Below are positions 6,123-15,009 of a DNA stretch of 57,336 nucleotides, one piece after another; position 1 is the first letter of the stretch, and every line of letters begins with the position of its first letter. The stretch comes from Streptomyces sp. S3(2020) (lineage in GTDB: Bacteria; Actinomycetota; Actinomycetes; Streptomycetales; Streptomycetaceae), in the NCBI RefSeq assembly GCF_013044505.1, contig NZ_JABERD010000044.1, forward strand, positions 1 through 57,336. The letters are read 5' to 3'. The notes under the pieces are model-generated. The model saw only the letters and a list, made by a program, of their open reading frames with translations. It was not told where the DNA came from and made no database searches. Made by a program: the position numbers and the translations under genes.

Positions 6123-8935
6123 GCCTTCTCAAGGAACCCGACTACGGAACCCCGGAACAGCCCGGGCCGGCAACGGTGTCGGTGGAGATCGACGGCTTGC
6201 CGGTGCATGTCCCCGAGGGCACCTCGGTGATGCGGGCCGCGGCACAGGCCGGCGTCGAGATACCCAAGTTGTGTGCCACCGACAGCCTGGAGGCGTTCGG
6301 CTCCTGCCGTCTGTGCGTGGTGGAGATCGACGGCCGCCGCGGCACCCCGGCGTCCTGCACCACCCCGTGCTCCGACGGGATGAAGGTGAGCACCCAGACA
6401 CCGAAGGTGGAGAAGCTCCGCCAGGGCGTCATGGAGCTCTACATCTCCGACCACCCGCTGGACTGCCTCACCTGCCCGGCCAACGGCGACTGCGAACTCC
6501 AGGACATGGCAGGCGTGGTGGGGCTGCGGCAGGTCCGCTACGGCTACGAGGGCGAGAACCACCTCGACGCCGAGAAGGACACGTCCAACCCCTACTTCGA
6601 CTTCGATCCGTCCAAGTGCATCGCCTGCTCCCGCTGTGTCCGTGCCTGCGGCGAGGTCCAGGGCACCTTCGCGCTCACCATCGAGGGCCGCGGCTTCGAC
6701 TCGAAGGTCTCGCCCGGCGCCGGTGAGTCGTTCATGGACTCCGAGTGCGTCTCCTGCGGCGCCTGCGTCCAGGCCTGCCCGACCTCGACGCTCCAGGAGC
6801 GCTCCGTCGTCGAACTCGGCATGCCCACCAGGTCCGTTGTGACGACCTGCGCGTACTGCGGTGTCGGCTGCTCCTTCAAGGCCGAGCTGCGCGGCGACGA
6901 ACTCGTGCGCATGGTCCCGTACAAGGACGGCGGCGCGAACGAGGGCCACTCCTGTGTGAAGGGCCGCTTCGCCTTCGGCTACGCCACGCACCCCGACCGG
7001 CAGCTCAAGCCCATGGTCCGCGAAAGGATCACCGATCCCTGGCGCGAGGTCGAGTGGGACGAGGCGATCGGCACCGTCGCCCGGCGGATGCGTGAACTCC
7101 AGGACCGGTACGGCACGAGCTCCGTCGGCGCCATCACCTCCTCGCGCTGCACCAACGAAGAGGTGTACGTCGTACAGAAGATGGTCCGCGCGGCCTTCGG
7201 AAACAACAACGTCGACACCTGCGCCCGCGTCTGCCACTCCCCGACGGGCTACGGCCTCAAGCAGACCTTCGGCGAGTCCGCGGGCACCCAGGACTTCCGC
7301 TCGGTCGCCGAGGCCGACGTCATCATGGTGATCGGCGCCAACCCCACCGACGGGCACCCGGTGTTCGCCTCCCGGATGAAGCGCCGGCTGCGTGAGGGTG
7401 CCGAGCTCATCGTCGTCGACCCGCGCCGCATCGACCTCGTGCGCTCCCCGCACATCGAGGCCCGCCACCACCTCCAACTGCGGCCCAGCACCAACGTCGC
7501 CGTCGTCAACGCCATGGCCCACGTGGTCGTCACCGAGGACCTGGTCGACCGCTCCTTCGTGGACGCCAGGTGCGAAGGCTTCGACGACTGGGCGGAGTTC
7601 GTCGGCCGACCGGAGAACAGCCCGGAGGCGGTGGAGGCCATCACCGGCGTCCCCGCCGCCGAACTCCGCGCCGCCGCGAGGCTGTACGCACAGGCCCCCA
7701 ACGGAGCCATCTACTACGGTCTCGGCGTCACCGAGCACAGTCAGGGCTCCACCATGGTCATGGGTATGGCCAACCTGGCGATGGCGTGCGGCAACATCGG
7801 CCGCGACGGCGTGGGCGTGAACCCGCTGCGGGGGCAGAACAACGTCCAAGGCTCCTGCGACATGGGCTCGTTCCCGCACGAACTGCCCGGCTACCGGCAC
7901 GTCTCCGACGACGCGGTACGCACCGTCTTCGAGAACCTGTGGGGCGGAACTATCCTCGCGGAGCCGGGACTTCGTATCCCCAACATGTTCGACGCGGCCA
8001 TCGACGGCACCTTCCGCGGTCTCTTCGTCCACGGCGAGGACATCGCCCAGTCCGACCCCAACCTCCAGCACGTCACCGCCGCCCTCGAAGCCATGGAACT
8101 CGTCGTCGTACAGGACCTGTTCCTCAACGAGACGGCCAAGTTCGCCCACGTCTTCCTGCCCGGGGCGTCGTTCCTGGAGAAGGACGGCACCTTCACCAAC
8201 GCCGAACGCCGCATCAACCGCGTCCGCGCGGTCATGAAGCCCAAGACGGGCAAGCACGAGTGGCAGATCGTCAGCGAGATCGCCACCGCCATGGGCTATC
8301 CGATGGCGTACGACCATCCGAGCCGGATCATGGACGAGATCGCCTCGGTCACCCCGACGTTCACCGGTGTCTCCTTCGACCTCCTCGACAAACTCGGCAG
8401 CGTCCAGTGGCCGTGCAACGAGGCGGCACCGGAGGGGACACCCACCATGCACGTGGACGAATTCGTTCGCGGCAAGGGCAAGTTCGTGGTCACCTCCTAC
8501 GTCCCGACCAACGAGCGCAGCACCCGGCGCTTCCCGCTGGTCCTCACCACCGGACGGATCCTCAGCCAGTACAACGTCGGCGCGCAGACCCGGCGTACCG
8601 GCAATGTCGCCTGGCACCCCGAGGACATCCTGGAACTGCATCCCCACGACGCCGAGGTCCGTGGGATCGAGGACGGCGACATGGTCACGCTGGCCAGCCG
8701 CGTCGGGCAGACGACCCTGCGTGCGGAGATCTCCGACCGGATGCCGACCGGGGTCGTCTACACGACCTTCCACCACCCCGTGACCGGGGCCAATGTGGTG
8801 ACCACGGAGAACTCCGACTGGGCCACCAACTGCCCCGAGTACAAGGTGACCGCCGTCCAGGTCGGGCTCGCCCGCCCGGACCGGGCCGGTGACGCCGAAG
8901 TCGCCGAGAACGACCTCGTGACGGTGGTGGACTGA
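6119..8935 (+). CDS. fdsA: NAD-dependent formate dehydrogenase, molybdenum catalytic alpha subunit
   Basis: 938 aa. Order of domains: a plant-type [2Fe-2S] domain (Cys near 52-84); a NuoG-like H-x3-C-x2-C-x5-C segment ('DHPLDCLTCPANGDC'); two [4Fe-4S] ferredoxin motifs ('CIACSRCVRAC', 'CVSCGACVQAC'); a further [4Fe-4S] motif ('CAYCGVGC' with a later Cys in 'SCVKG'); and the molybdopterin domains to the C-terminus. The Mo ligand is Cys372 followed by the conserved His in 'ARVCHSP', so this is a cysteine enzyme, not a selenoenzyme. It oxidises formate to CO2. The start overlaps fdsB. It needs bis-MGD cofactor and an FdhD-type sulfurtransferase; fdhD is not in this window, although moaA is. Confidence 0.97.
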   Translation: MSLLKEPDYGTPEQPGPATVSVEIDGLPVHVPEGTSVMRAAAQAGVEIPKLCATDSLEAFGSCRLCVVEIDGRRGTPASCTTPCSDGMKVSTQTPKVEKLRQGVMELYISDHPLDCLTCPANGDCELQDMAGVVGLRQVRYGYEGENHLDAEKDTSNPYFDFDPSKCIACSRCVRACGEVQGTFALTIEGRGFDSKVSPGAGESFMDSECVSCGACVQACPTSTLQERSVVELGMPTRSVVTTCAYCGVGCSFKAELRGDELVRMVPYKDGGANEGHSCVKGRFAFGYATHPDRQLKPMVRERITDPWREVEWDEAIGTVARRMRELQDRYGTSSVGAITSSRCTNEEVYVVQKMVRAAFGNNNVDTCARVCHSPTGYGLKQTFGESAGTQDFRSVAEADVIMVIGANPTDGHPVFASRMKRRLREGAELIVVDPRRIDLVRSPHIEARHHLQLRPSTNVAVVNAMAHVVVTEDLVDRSFVDARCEGFDDWAEFVGRPENSPEAVEAITGVPAAELRAAARLYAQAPNGAIYYGLGVTEHSQGSTMVMGMANLAMACGNIGRDGVGVNPLRGQNNVQGSCDMGSFPHELPGYRHVSDDAVRTVFENLWGGTILAEPGLRIPNMFDAAIDGTFRGLFVHGEDIAQSDPNLQHVTAALEAMELVVVQDLFLNETAKFAHVFLPGASFLEKDGTFTNAERRINRVRAVMKPKTGKHEWQIVSEIATAMGYPMAYDHPSRIMDEIASVTPTFTGVSFDLLDKLGSVQWPCNEAAPEGTPTMHVDEFVRGKGKFVVTSYVPTNERSTRRFPLVLTTGRILSQYNVGAQTRRTGNVAWHPEDILELHPHDAEVRGIEDGDMVTLASRVGQTTLRAEISDRMPTGVVYTTFHHPVTGANVVTTENSDWATNCPEYKVTAVQVGLARPDRAGDAEVAENDLVTVVD

Positions 8936-8936
8936 G

Positions 8937-9149
8937 ATGACCGCCACCGTGCCGTCCGAGCTCAGGATGGCGAACGACATCGCCCGCAACCTCGCCCACC
9001 TGCCGGGGGAGCGGGCCGCCGAGGAGATCGCGGGGCACATCGGCAGGTTCTGGGACCCGCGGATGCGCACCAGGCTGTACGACTTCGTGGACGCCGGCGC
9101 GGACGGCCTCGACCCCCTGGTGGTGGCCGCGGTCAAGCTCCTGCGCTGA
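8937..9149 (+). CDS. fdsD: Formate dehydrogenase delta subunit
   Basis: 70 aa, starting one base after the fdsA stop. The pattern 'LRMANDIARNLAH', 'AAEEIAGHIGRFWDPRMR' and 'LDPLVVAAVKLL' is that of FdsD (formate dehydrogenase subunit delta), a small helical protein needed for an active FdsABG complex; it probably assists maturation or stability. It is the last gene of the operon and is followed at once by a very strong hairpin. Confidence 0.92.
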   Translation: MTATVPSELRMANDIARNLAHLPGERAAEEIAGHIGRFWDPRMRTRLYDFVDAGADGLDPLVVAAVKLLR

Positions 9150-9156
9150 ACAGGCC

Positions 9157-9198
9157 GCGTCTGCGGCCGCTGTAGGGACGTACAGCGGCCGCAGACGC
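9157..9198. terminator. Bidirectional terminator between fdsD and moaA
   Basis: Perfect 18-bp stem (9157-9174 with 9181-9198) and a 6-nt loop. It lies 8 bp after the fdsD stop and between convergent genes. The right arm is followed by TTCTTA. Confidence 0.8.
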
Positions 9199-9253
9199 TT
9201 CTTACGTGGACGCTTCTTACGTCGACGGTTCTTGCGCAGGCGCTTCCTGCGCG
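9194..9253. repeat. Four tandem 15-bp repeats
   Basis: Units begin at 9194, 9209, 9224 and 9239 with the consensus GACGCTTCTTACGTG. The first two differ only at the last base; the third and fourth are diverged. The first unit overlaps the right arm of the terminator hairpin. The array lies in the 128-bp gap between convergent fdsD and moaA and is non-coding. It probably arose by slippage next to the hairpin. Confidence 0.65.
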
Positions 9254-9277
9254 CGCGGTCGGTGCGGGTTCGTCACG

Positions 9278-10267
9278 TCAGCCCCCGATCGCGGACATCG
9301 GCCGTTCGGGCTGGACGAAGGACGCCTCGTCGAGCCCGGCGGCCGCCTTCTTGCCCCACATCGCGGTGCGCCAGAGTCCGGCGATCGCCTCGTCCGGGGC
9401 GCCGGAGCGCAGGGCCGTGCGCAGGTCGGACTCCTCGCGGGCGAACAGACAGTCGCGGACCTGTCCGTCGGCGGTGAGCCGGGTGCGGTCGCAGGCGCGG
9501 CAGAACGGCCGGGTGACCGAGGCGATCACCCCGACCCGAGCGGGTCCGCCGTCGACGAGCCAGCGTTCGGCGGGCGCGGAGCCGCGCACCGAGGAGGGCT
9601 CGGGGGAGAGGGCGAAACGGGCCCGGAGCCGTTCGAGGATCTCCTCGGCCGTCACCATGTCGGCGCGCTGCCAGCCGTGTTGGGCGTCCAGCGGCATCTG
9701 CTCGATGAAGCGGAGTTCGTAGCCGTGGTCCAGGGCCCAGGCGAGCAGGTCGGGGGCCTCGTCGTCGTTGACGCCGCGCATCAGCACCGAGTTGACCTTG
9801 ACGGGGAGGAGCCCGGCGGCGCGGGCCGCGTCGAGGCCGGCGAGCACGTCGTGGTGCCGGTCGCGGCGGGTCAGGGTGCGGAAGACCTCGGGGCGCAGGG
9901 TGTCGAGCGAGACATTGACCCGGTCGAGCCCGGCCGCGCGCAGCGCTTCGGCGGTACGGGCCAGTCCGATGCCGTTGGTGGTGAGCGAGAGCCTGGGGCG
10001 CGGGGCGAGGGCGGCACAGCGCTCGACGATGCCCACCAGGCCGGGGCGCAGCAGCGGCTCGCCCCCGGTGAAGCGCACCTCGGTGACGCCCAGTTCGGTG
10101 ACCGCGACGGAGACCAGCCGGACGACCTCCTCGTCGGTGAGCAGCTCCGGCTTGGGCAGCCACCGTAGGCCTTCTTCCGGCATACAGTACGTGCACCGGA
10201 GATTGCACCGGTCGGTCAGTGAGACCCGCAGATCGCGGGCGATCCGGCCATGGGTGTCGATCAGCAC
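9278..10267 (-). CDS. moaA: GTP 3',8-cyclase, molybdenum cofactor biosynthesis
   Basis: 329 aa from a GTG at 10267 preceded by GGGGAGGAAG; an ATG further upstream would add 31 residues that do not fit the family. Radical SAM motif 'CNLRCTYC' (C-x3-C-x2-C), SAM-binding 'FTGGEPLLR', the C-terminal second [4Fe-4S] cluster ('CRACDRTR' plus a later Cys in 'VRDCLF'), and the terminal Gly-Gly needed for MoaA activity. It carries out the first step of molybdopterin synthesis, GTP to cyclic intermediate. The position beside fds and the island-type operator in its promoter suggest that cofactor supply is matched to formate dehydrogenase expression. Confidence 0.96.
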   Translation of the reverse strand: MLIDTHGRIARDLRVSLTDRCNLRCTYCMPEEGLRWLPKPELLTDEEVVRLVSVAVTELGVTEVRFTGGEPLLRPGLVGIVERCAALAPRPRLSLTTNGIGLARTAEALRAAGLDRVNVSLDTLRPEVFRTLTRRDRHHDVLAGLDAARAAGLLPVKVNSVLMRGVNDDEAPDLLAWALDHGYELRFIEQMPLDAQHGWQRADMVTAEEILERLRARFALSPEPSSVRGSAPAERWLVDGGPARVGVIASVTRPFCRACDRTRLTADGQVRDCLFAREESDLRTALRSGAPDEAIAGLWRTAMWGKKAAAGLDEASFVQPERPMSAIGG

Positions 10268-10293
10268 GACTTCCTCCCCTGTACATATCCCAA

Positions 10294-10309
10294 ATACTGC
10301 ATACAGTAT
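10294..10309. promoter_or_regulatory. Palindromic candidate operator between moaA and the LysR gene
   Basis: Perfect dyad ATACTG-CATA-CAGTAT. It lies 27 bp upstream of the moaA start and 50 bp upstream of the LysR gene start, so one bound protein could control both. It shares TGCATACAGTAT with the reverse complement of the 2091-2104 site. Confidence 0.6.
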
Positions 10310-10358
10310 GGAGCTAGGTGGGGCGGCCCGGGCGACCTCGGGCAGAGAGGAGCCGTTC

Positions 10359-11291
10359 ATGCTGTTCCGGCAGCTTGAGTACTTCGTGGCGGTGGCGCGG
10401 GAACGCCACTTCGCCCGGGCGGCGGAAGCCTGCTACGTCTCCCAGCCCGCGCTCTCGGCGGCGATAGCCAAGCTGGAGCGGGAGCTGAACGTCACGCTCA
10501 TCAACCGCGGGCACAACTACCAGGGCCTCACCCCCGAGGGCGAGCGGCTCGTCGTATGGGCCAAACGGATCCTCGCCGAACAGGACGCGTTCAAGGCGGA
10601 GGTGGCCGCCGTGCAGTCCGGCATCACGGGCACGCTGCGGCTCGGCACGGACCCCACGGCGTCCACGACCCTCGCGCTGCCCGTGGCCGCGTTCTGCGCC
10701 GCCCACCCGCTCGCCAAGGTGCAGGTGCGGTCCCGGCTGTCGACGAAGGAACTCCACCGCCAGCTGCGCGACTACGAACTCGACGTGGCGATCGCCCACT
10801 TCGACCCCGGCGACCAGGAGGGCCTCCAGGTCGTACCCCTCTACCAGGAGCGCTACATGCTGCTGGTGTCGGACGACCATCTGGTGGCGCAGTCCTCGAC
10901 CGTGACCTGGGCGGACGCGGCCCAGTTGCCGCTCGCGCTGCTGACGCCCGACATGCGGATCCGGCAGATCGTGGACACCGTGTTCGCGGAGAAGGGGTTC
11001 GTGGTCACCCCGCAGGTCGAGACGGACTCCATCGCCTCCCTCTACGCGCATGTCGGCGGCGGCGAGTGGGCCAGCATCGTGCCGCACACCTGGCTGCGCG
11101 CGATGCCCGTCATCGGCCGGACCAGAGCGCTGCCCCTGGTCGACCCGGAGGCCGGCGCGCAGGTGTCGGTGGCGATCCACGCCGCGACCCCCGGCTCGGT
11201 CGCCGCCCGGGCCTTCGTCAACGCGGCGACCGGCCTGTCCCTGGACGACTTCTTCGCCCGCCCACTGCCGAGCGAGCACCGCGTGCGCTGA
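10359..11291 (+). CDS. LysR-family transcriptional regulator
   Basis: 310 aa from an ATG with AGAGAGGAG upstream. The N-terminal helix-turn-helix is typical ('LEYFVAVARERHFARAAEAC', 'SQPALSAAIAKLERELNVTL'), followed by a linker helix and an LysR substrate-binding domain ('LRLGTDPTASTTLALPVAAF', 'YELDVAIAH'). In Cupriavidus the fds operon is controlled by a LysR protein, FdsR, so a formate- or oxalate-responsive activator is plausible here. It is divergent from moaA. LysR-type boxes lie not at its own promoter but between the ligase and oxc genes (13028-13094), suggesting that promoter as a target. Confidence 0.92.
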   Translation: MLFRQLEYFVAVARERHFARAAEACYVSQPALSAAIAKLERELNVTLINRGHNYQGLTPEGERLVVWAKRILAEQDAFKAEVAAVQSGITGTLRLGTDPTASTTLALPVAAFCAAHPLAKVQVRSRLSTKELHRQLRDYELDVAIAHFDPGDQEGLQVVPLYQERYMLLVSDDHLVAQSSTVTWADAAQLPLALLTPDMRIRQIVDTVFAEKGFVVTPQVETDSIASLYAHVGGGEWASIVPHTWLRAMPVIGRTRALPLVDPEAGAQVSVAIHAATPGSVAARAFVNAATGLSLDDFFARPLPSEHRVR

Positions 11292-11353
11292 GCCCACCTC
11301 GATGTCGTCGCGCGCGTGCGCCGATCCCGCCGTCCACGCGCGCCGGTCCTCTG

Positions 11354-12934
11354 TCAGGGCGCGTATCGTGCCTGCACCGCCTTCCGGTCGAGCCCGCCCT
11401 TCGCGGTGTACGGCAGTGCGGCGACCAGCGACAGCCGGTCCGGCACCTCGAACGCGGCCAGCCGGTCACGGCAGTACCGCAGGATCTCCTCGCGCTCCAC
11501 GCTCTCGCCCGCGCGCACCACCACGGCGGCGCCCACCCGCTGCCCGTACACCGTGTCGGGCACGGCGAACACGGCGGCCTCGGCGACCCCCGGACACCCG
11601 GCGAGGACGTCCTCGACATGCTCGGGCGAGATCTTCTCACCGCCGCGGTTGATGAGGTTCTTGATACGCCCGGTCAGCGACAGGTACCCGTCCGCGTCCA
11701 GGGTGCCCAGATCGCCGGTGCGCAGCCAGCCGTCCACGAAGGTGTAAGCCGTCTCCTCCCGGTCGCCGAGATAGCCGCGCGCGACGGTGGGACCGTGCAC
11801 CCACAACTCGCCCTCCACGCCCACCGGACAGGCCCGCCCGCCGCGGTCGAGCACCCGCACCTCGACACCGGTCGGCCGGCCCACCGAACCGTGCTTGAGC
11901 GCGCCCCGTCCCGGCAGCGGCTCACTGGTCGCCTGGTGCGAGGACTCCGTCATCCCGTACGCGGACAGCAGCGGCGCCCCGAACGTGCGCTCCAGCGCCC
12001 GCTGTGTGGCCGGGTTGAGGGGAGCGCTGCCGCTGCGTACGAACTTCAGGACCGGCGCGCGCGGGCCCGGGTACTCCCGTTCCGACCGCTCCAGGAGGAT
12101 CTCGTGGATGGCCGGGGCCGCGGTGAACCAGGTGGCGCCCACGGCACGCATGTCGTCCCAGAACGTGCCCGCCGCGAACCGGCCCCGCTCGGGCAGCAGT
12201 ACACAGCCCCCGCTGGCGAGGGAGGCCAGCAGCGCCGCGAACAGCCCGTGCCCGTGGAAGAACGGCATCACCGCGACCGTGGCGTCGTCGGGCCCCAACT
12301 CGTAGGTGGCGCACAGGGAGTGGACGGACGCGGCCACGTTGGCGTGGCTGAGCGGGACCATCTTCGCCCGGTCGCTGGTACCGGCGGTGAAGAGCACGAG
12401 CGCGTCACGCGCCGACAACTCACGGGCCGAACCGCCGACGTGGGGCGCGGCGCACACGCCGGGTTGGAACGCGACGGCCGCCGTCCCCGCGCGGGAGGCC
12501 TCCACGCGCAGCGGCCAGGCCGGGACCGGCAGCGGGGCGCCTGTCGCGGCAGGCCCCAGCAGCACGGCCCGCGCCCCCAACGCCTCGATCCGCGCGCAGA
12601 GTTGTGACGCGGGCAGCGCCGGGTCCAGCGGGGCCACCACCAGGCCGGCCCGCGCCGCTCCGAGGAGCGCGACGACGAACTCCGCCGTGTTGGCGCAGAT
12701 GAGGCCGATCGCGTCACCGCGGCGCAGCCCCGTGCCGCCGAGCCGGGCCGCCACGCCGTCCGCCAGGGCCGCGAGACCCCGGTAGGACAGGTGCACCCGC
12801 TCCCCGGTGACGACCAGGGCCCGGGCGTACGGGCGTTCACGCACCTGCGCGTCGAGGAGATCGACGAGGTCCGTGACCTTCGGAGGCCGGTACAGGTTCG
12901 CGTCGCGCACGGATGCCGCGGCCGCAGCGGCCAT
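11354..12934 (-). CDS. Oxalyl-CoA synthetase-like AMP-dependent ligase with an altered A10 motif
   Basis: 526 aa from the ATG at 12934 (GAGGGGGTGGGG upstream). ANL superfamily motifs are seen: P-loop-like 'LFTAGTSDRAKMVPLSH', 'YGMTESSHQATSEPLP', 'DGWLRTGDLGTLDADGYL' and 'GRIKNLINRGGEKISPEHVE'. The 'MTESSHQ.TS.PLP' and 'NRGGEKISP' segments are those of plant and fungal oxalate-CoA ligases (AAE3/Pcs60), which fits divergence from oxc. Oddity: the catalytic lysine motif normally P-x-T-x-x-G-K reads PYTAKGG, so the canonical lysine is Gly514 and a Lys sits two residues earlier (512). The predicted job is ATP-driven activation of oxalate to start the cycle; activity is uncertain because of that change. 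Confidence 0.82.
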   Translation of the reverse strand: MAAAAAASVRDANLYRPPKVTDLVDLLDAQVRERPYARALVVTGERVHLSYRGLAALADGVAARLGGTGLRRGDAIGLICANTAEFVVALLGAARAGLVVAPLDPALPASQLCARIEALGARAVLLGPAATGAPLPVPAWPLRVEASRAGTAAVAFQPGVCAAPHVGGSARELSARDALVLFTAGTSDRAKMVPLSHANVAASVHSLCATYELGPDDATVAVMPFFHGHGLFAALLASLASGGCVLLPERGRFAAGTFWDDMRAVGATWFTAAPAIHEILLERSEREYPGPRAPVLKFVRSGSAPLNPATQRALERTFGAPLLSAYGMTESSHQATSEPLPGRGALKHGSVGRPTGVEVRVLDRGGRACPVGVEGELWVHGPTVARGYLGDREETAYTFVDGWLRTGDLGTLDADGYLSLTGRIKNLINRGGEKISPEHVEDVLAGCPGVAEAAVFAVPDTVYGQRVGAAVVVRAGESVEREEILRYCRDRLAAFEVPDRLSLVAALPYTAKGGLDRKAVQARYAP

Positions 12935-13027
12935 GACCCCACCCCCTCGCGCCCAGGTCCGATGCATCAGTCCTCTGCGAGCCTGCGGTGACCTGCGACG
13001 CACGTCCAATACCTACTGCCGAACGGC

Positions 13028-13094
13028 TGATAGCAGGCGTCTATCAAGGGAGTTGCGAGGGCCTCCGGCAGCCGTCGATAGATGTTGCTTATCG
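13028..13094. promoter_or_regulatory. Two LysR-type boxes in the divergent ligase/oxc promoter
   Basis: Two 19-bp imperfect dyads, TGATAGCAGGCGTCTATCA (13028-13046) and CGATAGATGTTGCTTATCG (13076-13094). Both fit ATA-N9-TAT, that is, the LysR T-N11-A rule. Their centres are 48 bp apart, as in recognition/activation site pairs. This is the one major promoter of the island without a GTATACAG-type site. The nearest LysR gene is at 10359. Confidence 0.55.
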
Positions 13095-13191
13095 GCTGGT
13101 CGCCGATGGGTCTTGGACGCGGGCGGACGCGCTGCGGATGGTGAGAGCAGTAGCCGCTCCGGCAGGACCTGCCCAAGGAGGACCTCGGACC

Positions 13192-14940
13192 ATGACCGCC
13201 CCCTCGCCACTGGAGACCGCGGCAGCAGCCGACGTTCCGACCGAGCTCACCGACGGGTACCACCTGGTCGTCGACGCGCTCAAGATGAACGACGTCGACA
13301 CCATCTACGGCGTGGTCGGCATCCCGATCACCGACCTGGCCCGCCTCGCCCAGGCCCAGGGCATCCGCTACATCGGCTTCCGTCACGAGAGCAACGCCGG
13401 ACACGCGGCGGCCATCGCCGGCTACCTCAACAAGAAGCCCGGCGTCGCCCTCACGGTGTCGGCCCCCGGCTTCCTCAACGGCCTGGTCGCGCTGGCGAAC
13501 GCGACCACCAACTGCTTCCCCATGGTCCAGATCTCCGGCTCCAGCGAGCGCCACCTCGTCGACCTCAAACAGGGCGACTACGAGGAGATGGACCAACTCG
13601 CCGCCGCCCAGCCCTTCGTGAAGGCCGCCTACCGGGTCAGCCGCGTGGAGGACATCGGCCGCGGCATCGCCCGCGCGCTGCGCACCGCGATCTCCGGGCG
13701 CCCCGGCGGTGTCTATCTCGACATCCCCGCCGCGGTGCTCGGTGCCATCCTCCCCAAGGCCGAGGGCGACCGCACGCTGAGCCGCCTCGTCGACCCCGCC
13801 CCGCGCCAGCTGCCCGCGCCGGAGGCCGTGGACCGCGCGATCGAGCTGCTGGCCTCCGCCGAGCGCCCGCTGGTGGTGCTCGGCAAGGGCGCCGCGTACG
13901 CCCAGGCGGACGCCAAGGTACGGGAGTTCATCGAGTCGACCGGTATCCCCTACGTACCGATGTCGATGGCGAAGGGCCTGCTGCCCGACGACCACCCGCA
14001 GTCCGCGGCCACCGCCCGCTCGCTGGCGCTGAAGAAGGCCGACGTGGTGATGCTGATCGGAGCACGCCTCAACTGGCTTCTCGGGCACGGGCAGACGGGC
14101 TGGAACCCCGACGCCAAGTTCGTCCAGATCGACATCGACCCCAAGGAGATGGACAGCAACCAGCCCATCTCCGCCCCCCTCGTCGGCGACATCGAGTCGG
14201 TCCTCGACGCCCTCGCCGAACGCACCAAGCCCGGCCAGATCCAGGCCCCTTCGGCCTGGCGCGAGGAACTGGGGGAGCGCTCGGCGCAGAACGTCGCCAA
14301 GATGGCCAAGCGCCTGGAGGCCGACCCGCACCCCATGCAGTTCATGGGCGCCCTCAAGGCCGTACGCGACGTCGTGCACGCGCACCCGGAGACGTACATC
14401 GTCAACGAGGGCGCCAACGCCCTCGACATCGCGCGCAACGTCATCGACATGCACGTCCCGCGCCACCGCCTCGACAGCGGCACCTGGGGCGTCATGGGCA
14501 TCGGCATGGGCTACGCCATCGCCGCCGCCGTCGAGAGCGGCGCGCCGGTCGTCGCCATCGAGGGCGACAGCGCCTTCGGGTTCAGCGGCATCGAGATCGA
14601 GACGATCTGCCGCTACCAACTGCCCGTCGTCACCGTGATCATGAACAACGGCGGTGTCTACCGGGGCGACGACGTCAACCCGTACGACGACGAACCCTCG
14701 CCCACCACCCTCATGTCGGCGGCCCGCCACGACCTGCTCATCGAGTCGTTCGGCGGCAAGGGCTACCGCGCCACCACCCCCGCCGAGGTCACCGCCGCCC
14801 TCACCGAGGCCCTCGCCTCCGGTCGCCCGGCGCTCATCGACTGCGTGATCGACCCGTCGGCCGGCACCGAGAGCGGCCACATCTCGCACCTCAACCCCAA
14901 GGGCATCACGGTCGGCAACATCACGCCGGCCAAGAAGTGA
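13192..14940 (+). CDS. oxc: Oxalyl-CoA decarboxylase
   Basis: 582 aa from the ATG at 13192 (AAGGAGGA upstream; the frame is open further upstream but that part lacks family sequence). Thiamine-diphosphate enzyme. The N-terminal PYR domain has the catalytic Glu in 'GFRHESNAGHAA'. The central domain follows ('KADVVMLIGARLNWLLGHG'). The C-terminal domain has 'EGDSAFGFSGIEIE' through 'IMNNGGVYRG', the GDG/GDS...NN cofactor motif. The 'RLNWLLGHG' and 'NNGGVYRG' segments are specific to Oxc within this superfamily. It converts oxalyl-CoA to formyl-CoA and CO2. It is followed after 69 bp by frc, probably in one operon. Confidence 0.96.
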   Translation: MTAPSPLETAAAADVPTELTDGYHLVVDALKMNDVDTIYGVVGIPITDLARLAQAQGIRYIGFRHESNAGHAAAIAGYLNKKPGVALTVSAPGFLNGLVALANATTNCFPMVQISGSSERHLVDLKQGDYEEMDQLAAAQPFVKAAYRVSRVEDIGRGIARALRTAISGRPGGVYLDIPAAVLGAILPKAEGDRTLSRLVDPAPRQLPAPEAVDRAIELLASAERPLVVLGKGAAYAQADAKVREFIESTGIPYVPMSMAKGLLPDDHPQSAATARSLALKKADVVMLIGARLNWLLGHGQTGWNPDAKFVQIDIDPKEMDSNQPISAPLVGDIESVLDALAERTKPGQIQAPSAWREELGERSAQNVAKMAKRLEADPHPMQFMGALKAVRDVVHAHPETYIVNEGANALDIARNVIDMHVPRHRLDSGTWGVMGIGMGYAIAAAVESGAPVVAIEGDSAFGFSGIEIETICRYQLPVVTVIMNNGGVYRGDDVNPYDDEPSPTTLMSAARHDLLIESFGGKGYRATTPAEVTAALTEALASGRPALIDCVIDPSAGTESGHISHLNPKGITVGNITPAKK

Positions 14941-15009
14941 CCGCGCCCTGCCCTCCGAGCTCCTCGAACTCCCGCTCCGTACGCGTACGTTCACGAAAAG
15001 GAAGCACAC

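Noticed and set aside
5726..9136. A 1136-codon minus-strand frame opposite fdsB/fdsA
   Set aside because: It is the antisense of well-supported fds genes. Its composition is typical of high-G+C shadow frames and it has no recognisable motifs.
9194..9253. CRISPR-like array
   Set aside because: The units are contiguous 15-bp tandem repeats without spacers; no cas genes are present.
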